A DNA stretch of 64,000 nt from Vasconcelosia minhoensis LEGE 07310 (lineage in GTDB: Bacteria > Cyanobacteriota > Cyanobacteriia > Phormidesmidales > Phormidesmidaceae), in the NCBI RefSeq assembly GCF_015207255.1, contig NZ_JADEXG010000013.1, positions 28,512-92,511 of the forward strand, given 5' to 3'. The notes below the pieces were generated by a model that worked only from the letters and a program-made list of their open reading frames with translations, was not told the DNA's origin and searched no databases. Each line of letters starts with the position of its first letter. Position 1 is the stretch's first letter. Below are positions 44,378 to 51,997 of this stretch, one piece after another. Made by a program: the position numbers and the translations under genes.

Positions 44378-45250
44378 ATGCTCAATTCGCCTTCGCCGCG
44401 TCAAATTTTAGCTACCCTGCTGCCCTATCTGCGGACGGCGGCGGCCTATTCTCGGCAGATCCAGGCCAGCATTTCGGCCCGCCCGGATAAGTTTGACTCT
44501 GATAACTTCTACGCCACCGCCCTAACCGATGCCGACCTGTCGGTCCAGACCTTCATCGAGGTGGCGCTGCTGGGGCATTTTCCCAACCTGCGCTTTTTTG
44601 GCGAGGAGCACGAAAAGTCTTACAACACCGGCTACTTTCGCTCGATTGAGCTCGGGCCGCAGGACGACTTTCTGGTGACGCTGGACCCGGTGGACGGCAC
44701 CCGGCTATATATGGACGGGCATCCCAACTATCAGATTATCCTGACGATTTTGAACGCTGACCGGTTTGAAGCCGCGATCGCGCTCAGCCCGGCCCTCGAT
44801 ACCTACTACTATGCCCTGCGCGACCAGGGCACCTTCCGGGGGGCGCTGGCCGATGATCTGGAAGACTGCCAGCCGCTGCGAATTGCCAATCCCGAACCGA
44901 TCGTCCTGCTGGGCTGGGATACGGGCCATTTTGCCGAGCAGCTGCGGCCCCATTTTGAGCTAATCGACGTCAAAGCCGACTATTCCCAGGAGACGGCCAT
45001 TCCCAACGTCAACGGCATCCTCACCGGCGACGTCAGCGCCGTCATTTTGAATCGCGGCAAATTTATTGACGGCGGGGCACTGGCCTTCATGGCCCAAGAG
45101 ATGGGCTACAGCCTGTCGGCCCACGACGGCTCGCCGCTGCCGCGATTAGCGGACTGTGAAGCTGGGGACTGGCCAGGATTAGTCGTGGCGGCAACCGAAT
45201 CGATGCATCAGCAGCTGGTTTCTCTGCTTCGGGAAGCGCGGCCCGAATAA
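44378..45250 (+). CDS. Inositol monophosphatase family protein
   Basis: A 290-residue protein with IMPase metal-binding motifs: FFGEEHEKS (GEE), VTLDPVDGTRLYMDG (DPxDGT) and, near the C-terminus, the weak WPGLVVA counterpart of the GxxxWDxAA region. NGILTGDVSAVIL replaces the usual GSAALxLxxVA helix, so the family branch is unusual. Substrates of the superfamily include inositol phosphates, fructose-1,6-bisphosphate and PAP. No choice is possible from sequence reading alone. Confidence 0.8.
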   Translation: MLNSPSPRQILATLLPYLRTAAAYSRQIQASISARPDKFDSDNFYATALTDADLSVQTFIEVALLGHFPNLRFFGEEHEKSYNTGYFRSIELGPQDDFLVTLDPVDGTRLYMDGHPNYQIILTILNADRFEAAIALSPALDTYYYALRDQGTFRGALADDLEDCQPLRIANPEPIVLLGWDTGHFAEQLRPHFELIDVKADYSQETAIPNVNGILTGDVSAVILNRGKFIDGGALAFMAQEMGYSLSAHDGSPLPRLADCEAGDWPGLVVAATESMHQQLVSLLREARPE

Positions 45251-45380
45251 TCTCAAATGAGAGGGGCATTAAATCTGCCCCGATCTGCCCCTAATTCGCC
45301 CCAATCTGCCTCAGGGCGAACGAAAAGCTCAAATCAGGCTGACTACAATAATGGATGTATGGAGACAGGTAGAGATAGAT

Positions 45381-45402
45381 AACTATAAATATCGATATAG
45401 TT
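45381..45402. other. Stem-loop in the transaldolase leader
   Basis: AACTATA (45381-45387) and TATAGTT (45396-45402) form a 7-bp stem with an 8-nt loop about 25 bp before the transaldolase start. It could overlap the promoter or 5' leader; there is no T-run. Confidence 0.4.
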
Positions 45403-45427
45403 TAGACAACATTACCTCAAGGAGCAC

Positions 45428-46609
45428 ATGATGGCCCAGAGCTTACTCGCCCAGCTGCGTACCATGACCAAGGTGGTTGCCGACACCGGCGACATCCAGG
45501 CAATCGAAAAATTTAAGCCGCAGGACGCCACCACCAACCCTTCGCTAATCACGACGGCGGCTGAGATGCCAGAATATCAGCAAATCGTTGACGATACCTT
45601 GATGAAGGCTAAGCAAATCGCTGGGGTAGGCGCCTCCGATCAGGAGGTAGCCGCTCTGGCCTTTAAGCGGCTGGCGGTCGCCTTCGGGCTGAAAATTCTC
45701 GAAATTATTCCCGGTCGGGTTTCTACCGAGGTCGATGCTCGCCTCTCCTACGACACCGAGGGTACGCTGGAGATGGCCCGCGACCTGATTTCCCAGTATG
45801 AGGAAGCGGGGGTGGGGCGCGATCGCATCCTGATCAAGATTGCCTCCACCTGGGAAGGCATCCGGGCTGCCGAGGTGCTGGAGAAGGAAGGCATTCACTG
45901 CAACCTGACGCTGCTATTTGGAATTCATCAGGCGATTGCCTGCGCCGAAGCCGGGGTGACGCTGGTCTCTCCGTTTGTGGGACGGATTCTGGACTGGTAT
46001 AAAAAAGACACCGGGCGCGATTCCTACCCGCCCACCGAAGATCCCGGCGTCCAGTCGGTGACGGAAATTTACAACTACTATAAGAAATTTGGCTACCCCA
46101 CCGAGGTGATGGGCGCTAGCTTCCGCAACATCGGCGAAATTACCGAGCTGGCGGGCTGCGACCTGCTGACGATTTCTCCCAAGCTGCTGGCCCCGCTGGA
46201 CGAAACTGAGGAAGATCTGCCCCGCAAGCTCTCCCCAGACAAGGCTAAGTCGATGGAAATTGAAAAGATTCCCATGGACAAGGCCAGCTTCGACCGGATG
46301 CACGCTGCCGACCGGATGGCGTCAGAAAAGCTGGACGAGGGCATCAGCGGCTTTACCAAGGCGCTAGAGTCGTTGGAGCAGCTGCTGGCAGAGCGGCTGG
46401 CCAACATGGATGAGAAAGGGGTCGTCAGCGACGCCGCTGAAAACGTTTTCCGGGCCTATGACTTGGACGGCGACGGCTTCATCACCCGAGAAGAATGGAT
46501 GGGCACCGATGCCGTATTCGATGCCCTCGACCGCGACCACGACGGCAAAATTACGCCCGAAGAGATGGGAGCTGGATTAGGTGCTAGCTTTCGCCTAGCC
46601 AAGGTGTAA
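45428..46609 (+). CDS. tal: Transaldolase with C-terminal EF-hand pair
   Basis: A 393-residue protein. Residues 1-325 are a full TalB-type transaldolase: DATTNPSLI (Schiff-base barrel start), [20 protein letters not shown] with the catalytic Lys, and [20 protein letters not shown]. It transfers dihydroxyacetone units between sedoheptulose-7-P and glyceraldehyde-3-P in the pentose phosphate pathway. Residues ~335-385 add two EF-hands, [12 protein letters not shown] and [12 protein letters not shown]. This fusion is known from cyanobacteria and suggests Ca2+ control or binding. AAGGAG precedes the ATG-ATG start; the second ATG (45431) is equally possible. Confidence 0.95.
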   Translation: MMAQSLLAQLRTMTKVVADTGDIQAIEKFKPQDATTNPSLITTAAEMPEYQQIVDDTLMKAKQIAGVGASDQEVAALAFKRLAVAFGLKILEIIPGRVSTEVDARLSYDTEGTLEMARDLISQYEEAGVGRDRILIKIASTWEGIRAAEVLEKEGIHCNLTLLFGIHQAIACAEAGVTLVSPFVGRILDWYKKDTGRDSYPPTEDPGVQSVTEIYNYYKKFGYPTEVMGASFRNIGEITELAGCDLLTISPKLLAPLDETEEDLPRKLSPDKAKSMEIEKIPMDKASFDRMHAADRMASEKLDEGISGFTKALESLEQLLAERLANMDEKGVVSDAAENVFRAYDLDGDGFITREEWMGTDAVFDALDRDHDGKITPEEMGAGLGASFRLAKV

Positions 46610-46974
46610 GGCTCTTCCCGAAGTGATCGGCAAGCAGAGCACTGCTCCTGAGATGGATGAGTGGTGCCTGCCTGTTTGCGTTATCTAACTGGCATCTGTC
46701 ATTGGGTAGATGCGTCAATAAAAATCCCGAATCTTTGTTCTTTCAAATGATTGACGTCTTGGAAAAGCATTGAAAAGAATCAGTAGCGTTACAAAGCCTA
46801 AGAACTATCACAAAATATTGACCTACTGATTTCAGCAGATGCCTTTTGGGTTTACTTAAGCTAAGTTCTATCTGTGGATGTGAAGAGATGGGACGCCTTG
46901 GTATTCACCTTTACAGATGCCGGGATCGTCAAGTGTTAGCTTTTAACTGTCATGCTTTTTAGCAGTCGTTCCCC
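46610..46974. other. Intergenic region, nothing recognised
   Basis: The 365 bp between transaldolase and the DUF1830 gene hold no gene, RNA or clear repeat that I can support. A short AGCAG/CTGCT palindrome near 46633-46646 has no T-run. Confidence 0.5.
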
Positions 46975-47319
46975 ATGTTCCCTATGGCTCAGATAATTGA
47001 TCCCCTGCCGCTCGATACCTCCGAGTGCAGCCTCTGTTGCTATGTCAACGCAACCAGCAAAATCCAGATTGCACGAATCACCAACATCGAGAACTGGTAT
47101 TTTGAACGGGTCGTTTTTCCGGGGCAGCGGCTGCTATTTGAAGCGATGCCAAAGGCGTTGCTAGAAATCCATACGGGCATGATGGCCAGCTCTATTCTGT
47201 CCGACACGATCCCCTGCGAACGGCTGGCCGTAGAGGATGAGGCTGACAGTAGCGGACCTGAAAAGCTGGTGGAAGACCAGGACCAGGCAGACGCGATCGC
47301 GGCCACCGCTGGCGACTAG
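46975..47319 (+). CDS. DUF1830 protein
   Basis: A 114-residue cytosolic protein. CSLCCYVNATSKIQIARITN, NWYFERVVFPGQRLLFEA and SSILSDTIPCERL are the recognisable DUF1830 blocks, a small cyanobacterial family of unknown function. The C-terminal 25 residues are acidic and variable. MAQII at ATG 46984 is an alternative start, three residues shorter. Confidence 0.85.
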   Translation: MFPMAQIIDPLPLDTSECSLCCYVNATSKIQIARITNIENWYFERVVFPGQRLLFEAMPKALLEIHTGMMASSILSDTIPCERLAVEDEADSSGPEKLVEDQDQADAIAATAGD

Positions 47320-47348
47320 GCGCTCAGCTCTAGGCGGCAATTTCCTCT

Positions 47349-47393
47349 CAGCCCGGCGCTACCCTCTCTTGGAAGGCTGGTAGCGCCGGGCTG
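47349..47393. terminator. Long stem-loop between the DUF1830 and DUF4079 genes
   Basis: A perfect 15-bp inverted repeat, CAGCCCGGCGCTACC / GGTAGCGCCGGGCTG, encloses a 15-nt loop starting 29 bp after the DUF1830 stop. The stem is very stable, but only ATTTCG follows, so it may stop transcription inefficiently or protect the mRNA end. Confidence 0.55.
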
Positions 47394-47442
47394 ATTTCGC
47401 CTAAAGTAGTAGCGGCAAACATTTTTAACCGCATTTCTACCG

Positions 47443-47883
47443 TTGGATCTTCCCTCCTTCCTTTGGCTCTGGCGCATCGCCGCCTGGTCTATGGGGCTGT
47501 CGCTAACTGTCTATACGCTGCTGGGGCTCAGCGGCGGCTGGATTTTCTACCGCCGCCAGCAGCAGCAGGGCCGCCCCGCCTGGCTGCGACCGCTGCACTA
47601 TACTATGGGCATTACGCTGGTCGGTCTGATTCTGCTGCTGCTGGCAATTGGCGTGGTGGGCACGGTGGGCGAATATGGCAATCTGGGGCATTCCTGGCAT
47701 CTGCCCGCCGGCCTTGCCGTCGTTGGGCTGGTCGGCGCGTCGGCCTGGAGCGCCAGCCGGATTGCTCCCCAGCGGCCCTGGGCGCGATCGCTGCACCTCA
47801 GAATCAATATTGTCCTGTTTTTGGCTTTAGCCGCCGTCACCCTGTCCGGCTGGATCGTGGTGCAAAAATATTTGGAATCCTAG
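47443..47883 (+). CDS. DUF4079 membrane protein
   Basis: A 146-residue protein with four hydrophobic segments (about residues 5-31, 47-70, 84-105 and 120-140), matching the cyanobacterial DUF4079 family, whose four-helix layout recalls small cytochrome-b-like membrane proteins. His residues in LHYTMGI, GHSWHLPAG and LHLRINIV could act as ligands, but haem binding is only a guess. It starts with TTG 47443. The next gene begins four bases after its stop, so the two are probably co-translated. Confidence 0.75.
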   Translation: MDLPSFLWLWRIAAWSMGLSLTVYTLLGLSGGWIFYRRQQQQGRPAWLRPLHYTMGITLVGLILLLLAIGVVGTVGEYGNLGHSWHLPAGLAVVGLVGASAWSASRIAPQRPWARSLHLRINIVLFLALAAVTLSGWIVVQKYLES

Positions 47884-47887
47884 CGAG

Positions 47888-48430
47888 ATGCCTAAGCCCG
47901 ACCAGTTTCAAATTTCACCCCTGATTCGACTGACGCTGCTCAGTCTGTATGTGGCCCTGGTGCTGCCGCTGCCGGTGCTGGCGGAAGTAACCCAGACTTC
48001 GGTGCCGCCTGCCCTGCTGTGGATGGGCGCAGTCCTAGGCGGAACGGTGCTCTACGGGGTCCTCTCCGAACGGGTGCAGGTCGATGCTAAGGGCATTCGG
48101 GTCACCTATCCGGCCTGGGTACGGCTATTTTTGCGCCGCGGCTGGGCGCTGGACTGGTCTGATGTCAAAGCGCTCAAGCCCCGCTCGACCGGGCAGGGCG
48201 GCCTGGTCTATTATTTTGTCAGCCAGGCCGAAGACCGAGCCTACCTGCTGCCGATGCGGGTGGTCGGCTTTGCCCGCCTGGTGCGCTATGTGGAAGCTCG
48301 GACCGGCATCGACACCCGCGATGTGAAGCCGCTGTCCCAGCCCTGGATGTATCTGATTTTGCTCGGCTTTACCCTGCTTTTACTCGGCGTAGACGGCTGG
48401 ACGCTATGGACGGCAAACAGCCTGGGGTAG
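47888..48430 (+). CDS. Membrane protein with PH-like central region, unknown function
   Basis: A 180-residue protein. Two N-terminal hydrophobic segments (residues ~12-32 and ~42-60) and one C-terminal segment (~152-172) flank a soluble part, GIRVTYPAWVRLFLRRGWAL followed by DWSDVKALKPRS. That part resembles bacterial PH-like (YdbT-type) folds seen in small cyanobacterial membrane proteins. It starts four bases after the DUF4079 gene and ends four bases before the ABC ATPase gene, indicating one operon. No specific function is recognised. Confidence 0.65.
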   Translation: MPKPDQFQISPLIRLTLLSLYVALVLPLPVLAEVTQTSVPPALLWMGAVLGGTVLYGVLSERVQVDAKGIRVTYPAWVRLFLRRGWALDWSDVKALKPRSTGQGGLVYYFVSQAEDRAYLLPMRVVGFARLVRYVEARTGIDTRDVKPLSQPWMYLILLGFTLLLLGVDGWTLWTANSLG

Positions 48431-48434
48431 CGGT

Positions 48435-49226
48435 TTGGCAGAAATTCCGGCGCAAAATTCGATAAATAAGTCAGCAGAAAAATCGGCAGAGGTCCGATTT
48501 GAGCGGGTCAGCCTGCGGGCACCGGCGGGGATTGCCACCGTTTTAGCCGACCTGTCGTTTGCGATCGCGCCGGGTGGGTTTGTGGCGCTGGTGGGGCCGT
48601 CCGGCGCGGGCAAAACCTCTTTGCTGCGGCTGATCAACCGGCTGGCCGAGCCTAGCGCGGGCCGAATCTACCTGGAGGGTAAAGACCTCAAGCAGCTGCC
48701 GGTGGTAGAGCTGCGGCGGCGGGTGGCGCTGGTCAACCAGGAAAGTAAGCTACTAAATATGACCGTGCAGCATAGCCTGGGCTATCCGCTGCGGCTGCGG
48801 GGGCTGTCGGCAAGCCAGATTGAGACAACGGTGCTGGACTGGGCTGACCGGCTGAAGATTCCCGCTGACTGGCTGGCGCGGACGGAGGTAGAGCTGTCTG
48901 TCGGACAGCAGCAGCGGGTGGCGATCGCGCGATCGCTCCTAACCCAGCCCCAGGTGCTGCTGCTAGACGAGCCTACCTCCGCTCAAGACCTCGGCTACAG
49001 CGAATTTCTGCTCTCCCTACTGGCCACTCAGGCTCAAAACCAGCGGCTGACGGTGATCATGGCCAACCACCAGCTCGACCTGGTGGAGCGCTACGCCACC
49101 CAGCTGCTGCACCTGCACCAGGGCCGATTGGTCAACAATTCACCGGCCCACCAGGTCAACTGGAGCGCCCTGCGGGAGCAGATTATCGACGCTGAACAGC
49201 GAGAGCAGGCCGACTGGGATGATTAG
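48435..49226 (+). CDS. ABC transporter ATP-binding protein
   Basis: A 263-residue ATPase with Walker A GPSGAGKTS, Q-loop LVNQESK, signature LSVGQQQRVAIARS, Walker B VLLLDEPTS and switch His in MANHQLDLVERY. The start is TTG 48435, four bases after the upstream membrane-protein gene. No permease with full-length transmembrane domains is adjacent. The fold resembles YbbL/FetA-type or small amino-acid-type ATPases; the substrate is unknown. The preceding small membrane proteins may or may not be partners. Confidence 0.88.
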   Translation: MAEIPAQNSINKSAEKSAEVRFERVSLRAPAGIATVLADLSFAIAPGGFVALVGPSGAGKTSLLRLINRLAEPSAGRIYLEGKDLKQLPVVELRRRVALVNQESKLLNMTVQHSLGYPLRLRGLSASQIETTVLDWADRLKIPADWLARTEVELSVGQQQRVAIARSLLTQPQVLLLDEPTSAQDLGYSEFLLSLLATQAQNQRLTVIMANHQLDLVERYATQLLHLHQGRLVNNSPAHQVNWSALREQIIDAEQREQADWDD

Positions 49227-49242
49227 GCAGGACCAGCTTGAG

Positions 49243-49974
49243 CTAGGCAATGTGGCTGCTGGGGACGGCGGCCACCGGCTCTGGCCGCGCCTGGATACGC
49301 TCCACGTTGAGCCGATAGCCGACGTTACGCACCGTCTGGATGATGCTCGGCTGGCGCGGGTCGTCCTCTATCTTTTTGCGCAGGGAAAGGATGTGGGTAT
49401 CGACGGTGCGGGGATTGTCGATAGCATCGGGCCAGGCCCGACGCAGCAGATCGGCCCGGGTTAGAGGGGAACCCTCGGCCTGAGTCAGCACGTAGAGCAG
49501 GCTAAACTCTTGGGGCGTTAGGTCAATAAACTCGTCTTTATAGCGGACTCGCCGCTGCACCAGGTCAATGTTGAGGTCGCCGCTGCTGAGGGAAGCCGGC
49601 GCGATGCGCTTGCGATTGCGGCGGGTCAGGGCCTCGACCCGAGCCAAAAACTCCTGCATGCCGAAGGGTTTCTTGAGATAGTCATCGGCCCCGGCCCGCA
49701 GGCCAGCCACCACATCCCGCTCAGCGGTACGAGCCGATAGGATTAGCACCAGCGGGCTGCCGCGATGCTGGAGCCAGCGACAAAGCTCCAAGCCGCTTTC
49801 GTTCGCGAGCTCCGGTTCTAGAATCACCAGATCGGGCTGGCGTCTTTGGAACGTTTCCTGTGCCCAGGTAATATCTGCGGCCTGATGAACCTGGTAGCCT
49901 GCCTGCTGGAGGTGCCAGCTGAGCAAGGCCCGGAGGTGGGGATTTCCTTCAACAATTTGAATACAGGCGCTCAC
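49243..49974 (-). CDS. OmpR/PhoB-type response regulator with atypical receiver (NblR-like)
   Basis: A 243-residue protein from GTG 49974. The receiver (1-118) lacks key acidic residues: the usual E/D-D pair is EGN (residues 9-11), and the phospho-acceptor position in LVILEPELANESG is Glu instead of Asp. The switch Ser and Lys remain (LILSARTAERD, LKKPFGMQEFLARVEALTRR). The winged-helix domain is intact: FIDLTPQEFSLLYVLTQAEG and TVDTHILSLRKKIE. It therefore probably acts without phosphorylation, as described for the atypical regulator NblR (phycobilisome degradation); assignment to NblR itself is uncertain. It converges on the ABC ATPase gene. Confidence 0.8.
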   Translation of the reverse strand: MSACIQIVEGNPHLRALLSWHLQQAGYQVHQAADITWAQETFQRRQPDLVILEPELANESGLELCRWLQHRGSPLVLILSARTAERDVVAGLRAGADDYLKKPFGMQEFLARVEALTRRNRKRIAPASLSSGDLNIDLVQRRVRYKDEFIDLTPQEFSLLYVLTQAEGSPLTRADLLRRAWPDAIDNPRTVDTHILSLRKKIEDDPRQPSIIQTVRNVGYRLNVERIQARPEPVAAVPSSHIA

Positions 49975-50195
49975 AGAACAATCAGTGCATTAAAATGCCG
50001 CTAATAATTTGATCATTCAAAGACTAACAGAGCTACTGTTCAGGTTTTGTAATCGCCGTTACGGTAGATTTGGCTTCATCCGTATTGGATCGATGAAGAA
50101 TGCCTTTTATCACCAAAGATGGGGCCAAAAGCCCCTGCAACTCGCTAAATTAGAGATGATGACTGACAAGCGATCGCGATACAGGTCTACCCCCG

Positions 50196-50444
50196 ATGCT
50201 CCAAGATGCTAAAACCATCCGATACTATCAGCGGATTACCGATGCCTTTGTAGACTATTGGGACAAGGGCTATCGCTCAGATGAGCTGAGGCTGTACCTG
50301 GAAGGCTATATTGCCTCGCTGCGCCACGCCGACGCCATTGAACCCTACCTGATTAATCAGGTAGAGCAGGAAGCAATTAGCTATCTCTACGATATTTCTA
50401 ATTTTGTTAGACCGCAGGCCGAACCTGAGCCCGATTATTATTAA
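50196..50444 (+). CDS. Small conserved cyanobacterial protein (DUF6761-like)
   Basis: An 82-residue acidic, largely helical protein: TIRYYQRITDAFVDYWDKGY, then ELRLYLEGYIASLRHADAIE and the end EPEPDYY. I recall similar short proteins across cyanobacteria under DUF6761, function unknown. It stands alone between the response regulator and the glutaredoxin gene. Confidence 0.7.
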   Translation: MLQDAKTIRYYQRITDAFVDYWDKGYRSDELRLYLEGYIASLRHADAIEPYLINQVEQEAISYLYDISNFVRPQAEPEPDYY

Positions 50445-50489
50445 CTGCTATAGGGATTCGGCATAGCCAAACCCCTACGGAGCAAACCG

Positions 50490-50813
50490 CTAGGACGCCA
50501 GAGCGACTTCGACCATTTCCTGGAGTTTGTCCTGCTGATAGAGCTCAATCAAAATATCGGAACCCCCTAGAAACTCGCCATTGACGTAAACCTGGGGAAT
50601 CGTCGGCCAGTTGGAATATTCTTTAATTCCCTGACGAATCTCAGGATCAGCAAGAACGTCAGCGGTCTCAAAGGGCACACCGAGTACGTTGAGAATCTGC
50701 ACAACGTTATTGGAAAAACCACACTGGGGCATCAGCTTGTTGCCCTTCATGAAAACCATGATCTTATTCTGCTGAACCAGGGTTTCAATTCTTGCTCGCG
50801 TTTCTGGGGACAT
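50490..50813 (-). CDS. grxD: Monothiol glutaredoxin Grx4 family
   Basis: A 107-residue protein with the monothiol CGFS site in KLMPQCGFSNNVVQIL, KGNK preceding it, WPTIPQVYVNGEFLGGSDIL with the cis-Pro, and GG-S-D for glutathione. Grx4-type proteins carry [2Fe-2S] clusters and pair with BolA. Here bolA lies 73 bp upstream on the same strand, a conserved cyanobacterial pairing. Confidence 0.95.
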   Translation of the reverse strand: MSPETRARIETLVQQNKIMVFMKGNKLMPQCGFSNNVVQILNVLGVPFETADVLADPEIRQGIKEYSNWPTIPQVYVNGEFLGGSDILIELYQQDKLQEMVEVALAS

Positions 50814-50886
50814 AGCGTTTATTCAAGGTCACAACTTCAACCAATTGTAAGCCGCGAATTCGATAATGTCGCACTGCAATGTCGCA

Positions 50887-51126
50887 CTACAGCTCGGCGG
50901 GCGTAGCCGTCTTAAGGGACAGAGCATGAATGGCCTCTGAAGACATTTCGGCCTGCACCGCCTGGTAGACCAGCTGATGCTGCTTGACCAGGCTCAACCC
51001 TTCAAAGGCGGATGAAACGACCGCCACCTGATAGTGATCGCCGCCGCCGGTGAGGTCTTGAACCTCCACTTGGGCATCGGGCAGACCTTGTTTAATCAGG
51101 GTTTCGACTTGAGCTGGGGTAATCAT
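50887..51126 (-). CDS. bolA: BolA family protein
   Basis: A 79-residue protein from ATG 51126, starting [20 protein letters not shown]. The core [20 protein letters not shown] with HQLVYQAV and IHALSLKT is the BolA fold, including the conserved C-terminal His for cluster sharing with Grx. A further in-frame start at 51147 is less likely. Its order before grxD suggests co-transcription and a role in iron-sulphur handling. Confidence 0.92.
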   Translation of the reverse strand: MITPAQVETLIKQGLPDAQVEVQDLTGGGDHYQVAVVSSAFEGLSLVKQHQLVYQAVQAEMSSEAIHALSLKTATPAEL

Positions 51127-51177
51127 ACTTATCCCTCGAGTGAGCAACTATCAGCAATAAACCCTTGCTATTATCGC

Positions 51178-51771
51178 CTACTCGCTGGGGGAATCACCGC
51201 CCCGGGGGTAGGGAAACTCAACAAAGCCCAGCTCAAACAGCTGCTGATAGGCCTGCTGGCCCAGTTCGCGGGTGGGCTGCTGGCTTTGAACGACTTCGAC
51301 CAGTAGCGGTACAGCCTGCTCCGGCTGGCTCTGGGCGCGATACACCAGGGCCAGCTGATAGGTAGCCTGGTCGCGCATTTCAGCCGCGGTCAGAGCGCGC
51401 TGCCGTAGGCTGTCATTGACCCGGCTGTCAACGCCGGTAAAGACGCCAGAGAGCTGCTGATAAAAGCCAGATATTTTGTTAAACGACTCCCGCGCCGACT
51501 GGAGCTTTTGCGCCGCTAGGGGATAGTCCTGAACTGAAATAGCCTGTTCAGCTTCCTGCATCAGCACTTCCCCCGAGGCAATTCCTAAGGGACTCCCAGC
51601 CTGATCCAGCGGGCGGGTTGCCTCAGCGGGCGTTTCTGGAGCTGCCTCGGCGTCTGGCGTTTCCGCAGGTGTCTGAGCGTTTACCGTGAGCGGATACCCG
51701 ATTAGCGCGCAGCTGGCGAGTCCTAGCAGAGCAGCGACCCGGGAAAACCGAATTTTGGCGAAAGAAGTCAT
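51178..51771 (-). CDS. Secreted protein with helical-repeat-like region, unknown function
   Basis: A 197-residue protein. Residues 1-32 form a Sec signal peptide ending VNAQ. A Pro/Ala/Glu-rich linker (residues 33-60) follows. The rest is helical and weakly TPR-like: EQAISVQDYPLAAQKLQSAR, ATYQLALVYRAQSQPEQAVP and LGQQAYQQLFELGF. It is probably periplasmic or thylakoid-lumenal. Upstream of bolA on the same strand, with a 51-bp gap, but no functional link is evident. Confidence 0.7.
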   Translation of the reverse strand: MTSFAKIRFSRVAALLGLASCALIGYPLTVNAQTPAETPDAEAAPETPAEATRPLDQAGSPLGIASGEVLMQEAEQAISVQDYPLAAQKLQSARESFNKISGFYQQLSGVFTGVDSRVNDSLRQRALTAAEMRDQATYQLALVYRAQSQPEQAVPLLVEVVQSQQPTRELGQQAYQQLFELGFVEFPYPRGGDSPSE

Positions 51772-51997
51772 AGTCTTAAACCCTTGAAATTTAGGCGGGC
51801 AAATTTTAAGCGAGTAAATTCAAGCTGGAAAGCAGCGGCCCATTGATGGCTGGCGGCACCGGAGCCAGGCGAACAAAACGCTATACAGCAGGCCATTTTA
51901 AAATTAACTTACATAGGTTATCAGGATTAGGGGCTAATATCTTGATTCCACTGTGACTATTCTCCGACCGGACATTTGCAATTGAGGCTTCAGCGCT

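Noticed and set aside
50009..50212. Possible 67-residue protein
   Set aside because: No family features, odd composition, and it overlaps the start of a more convincing small gene in another frame.
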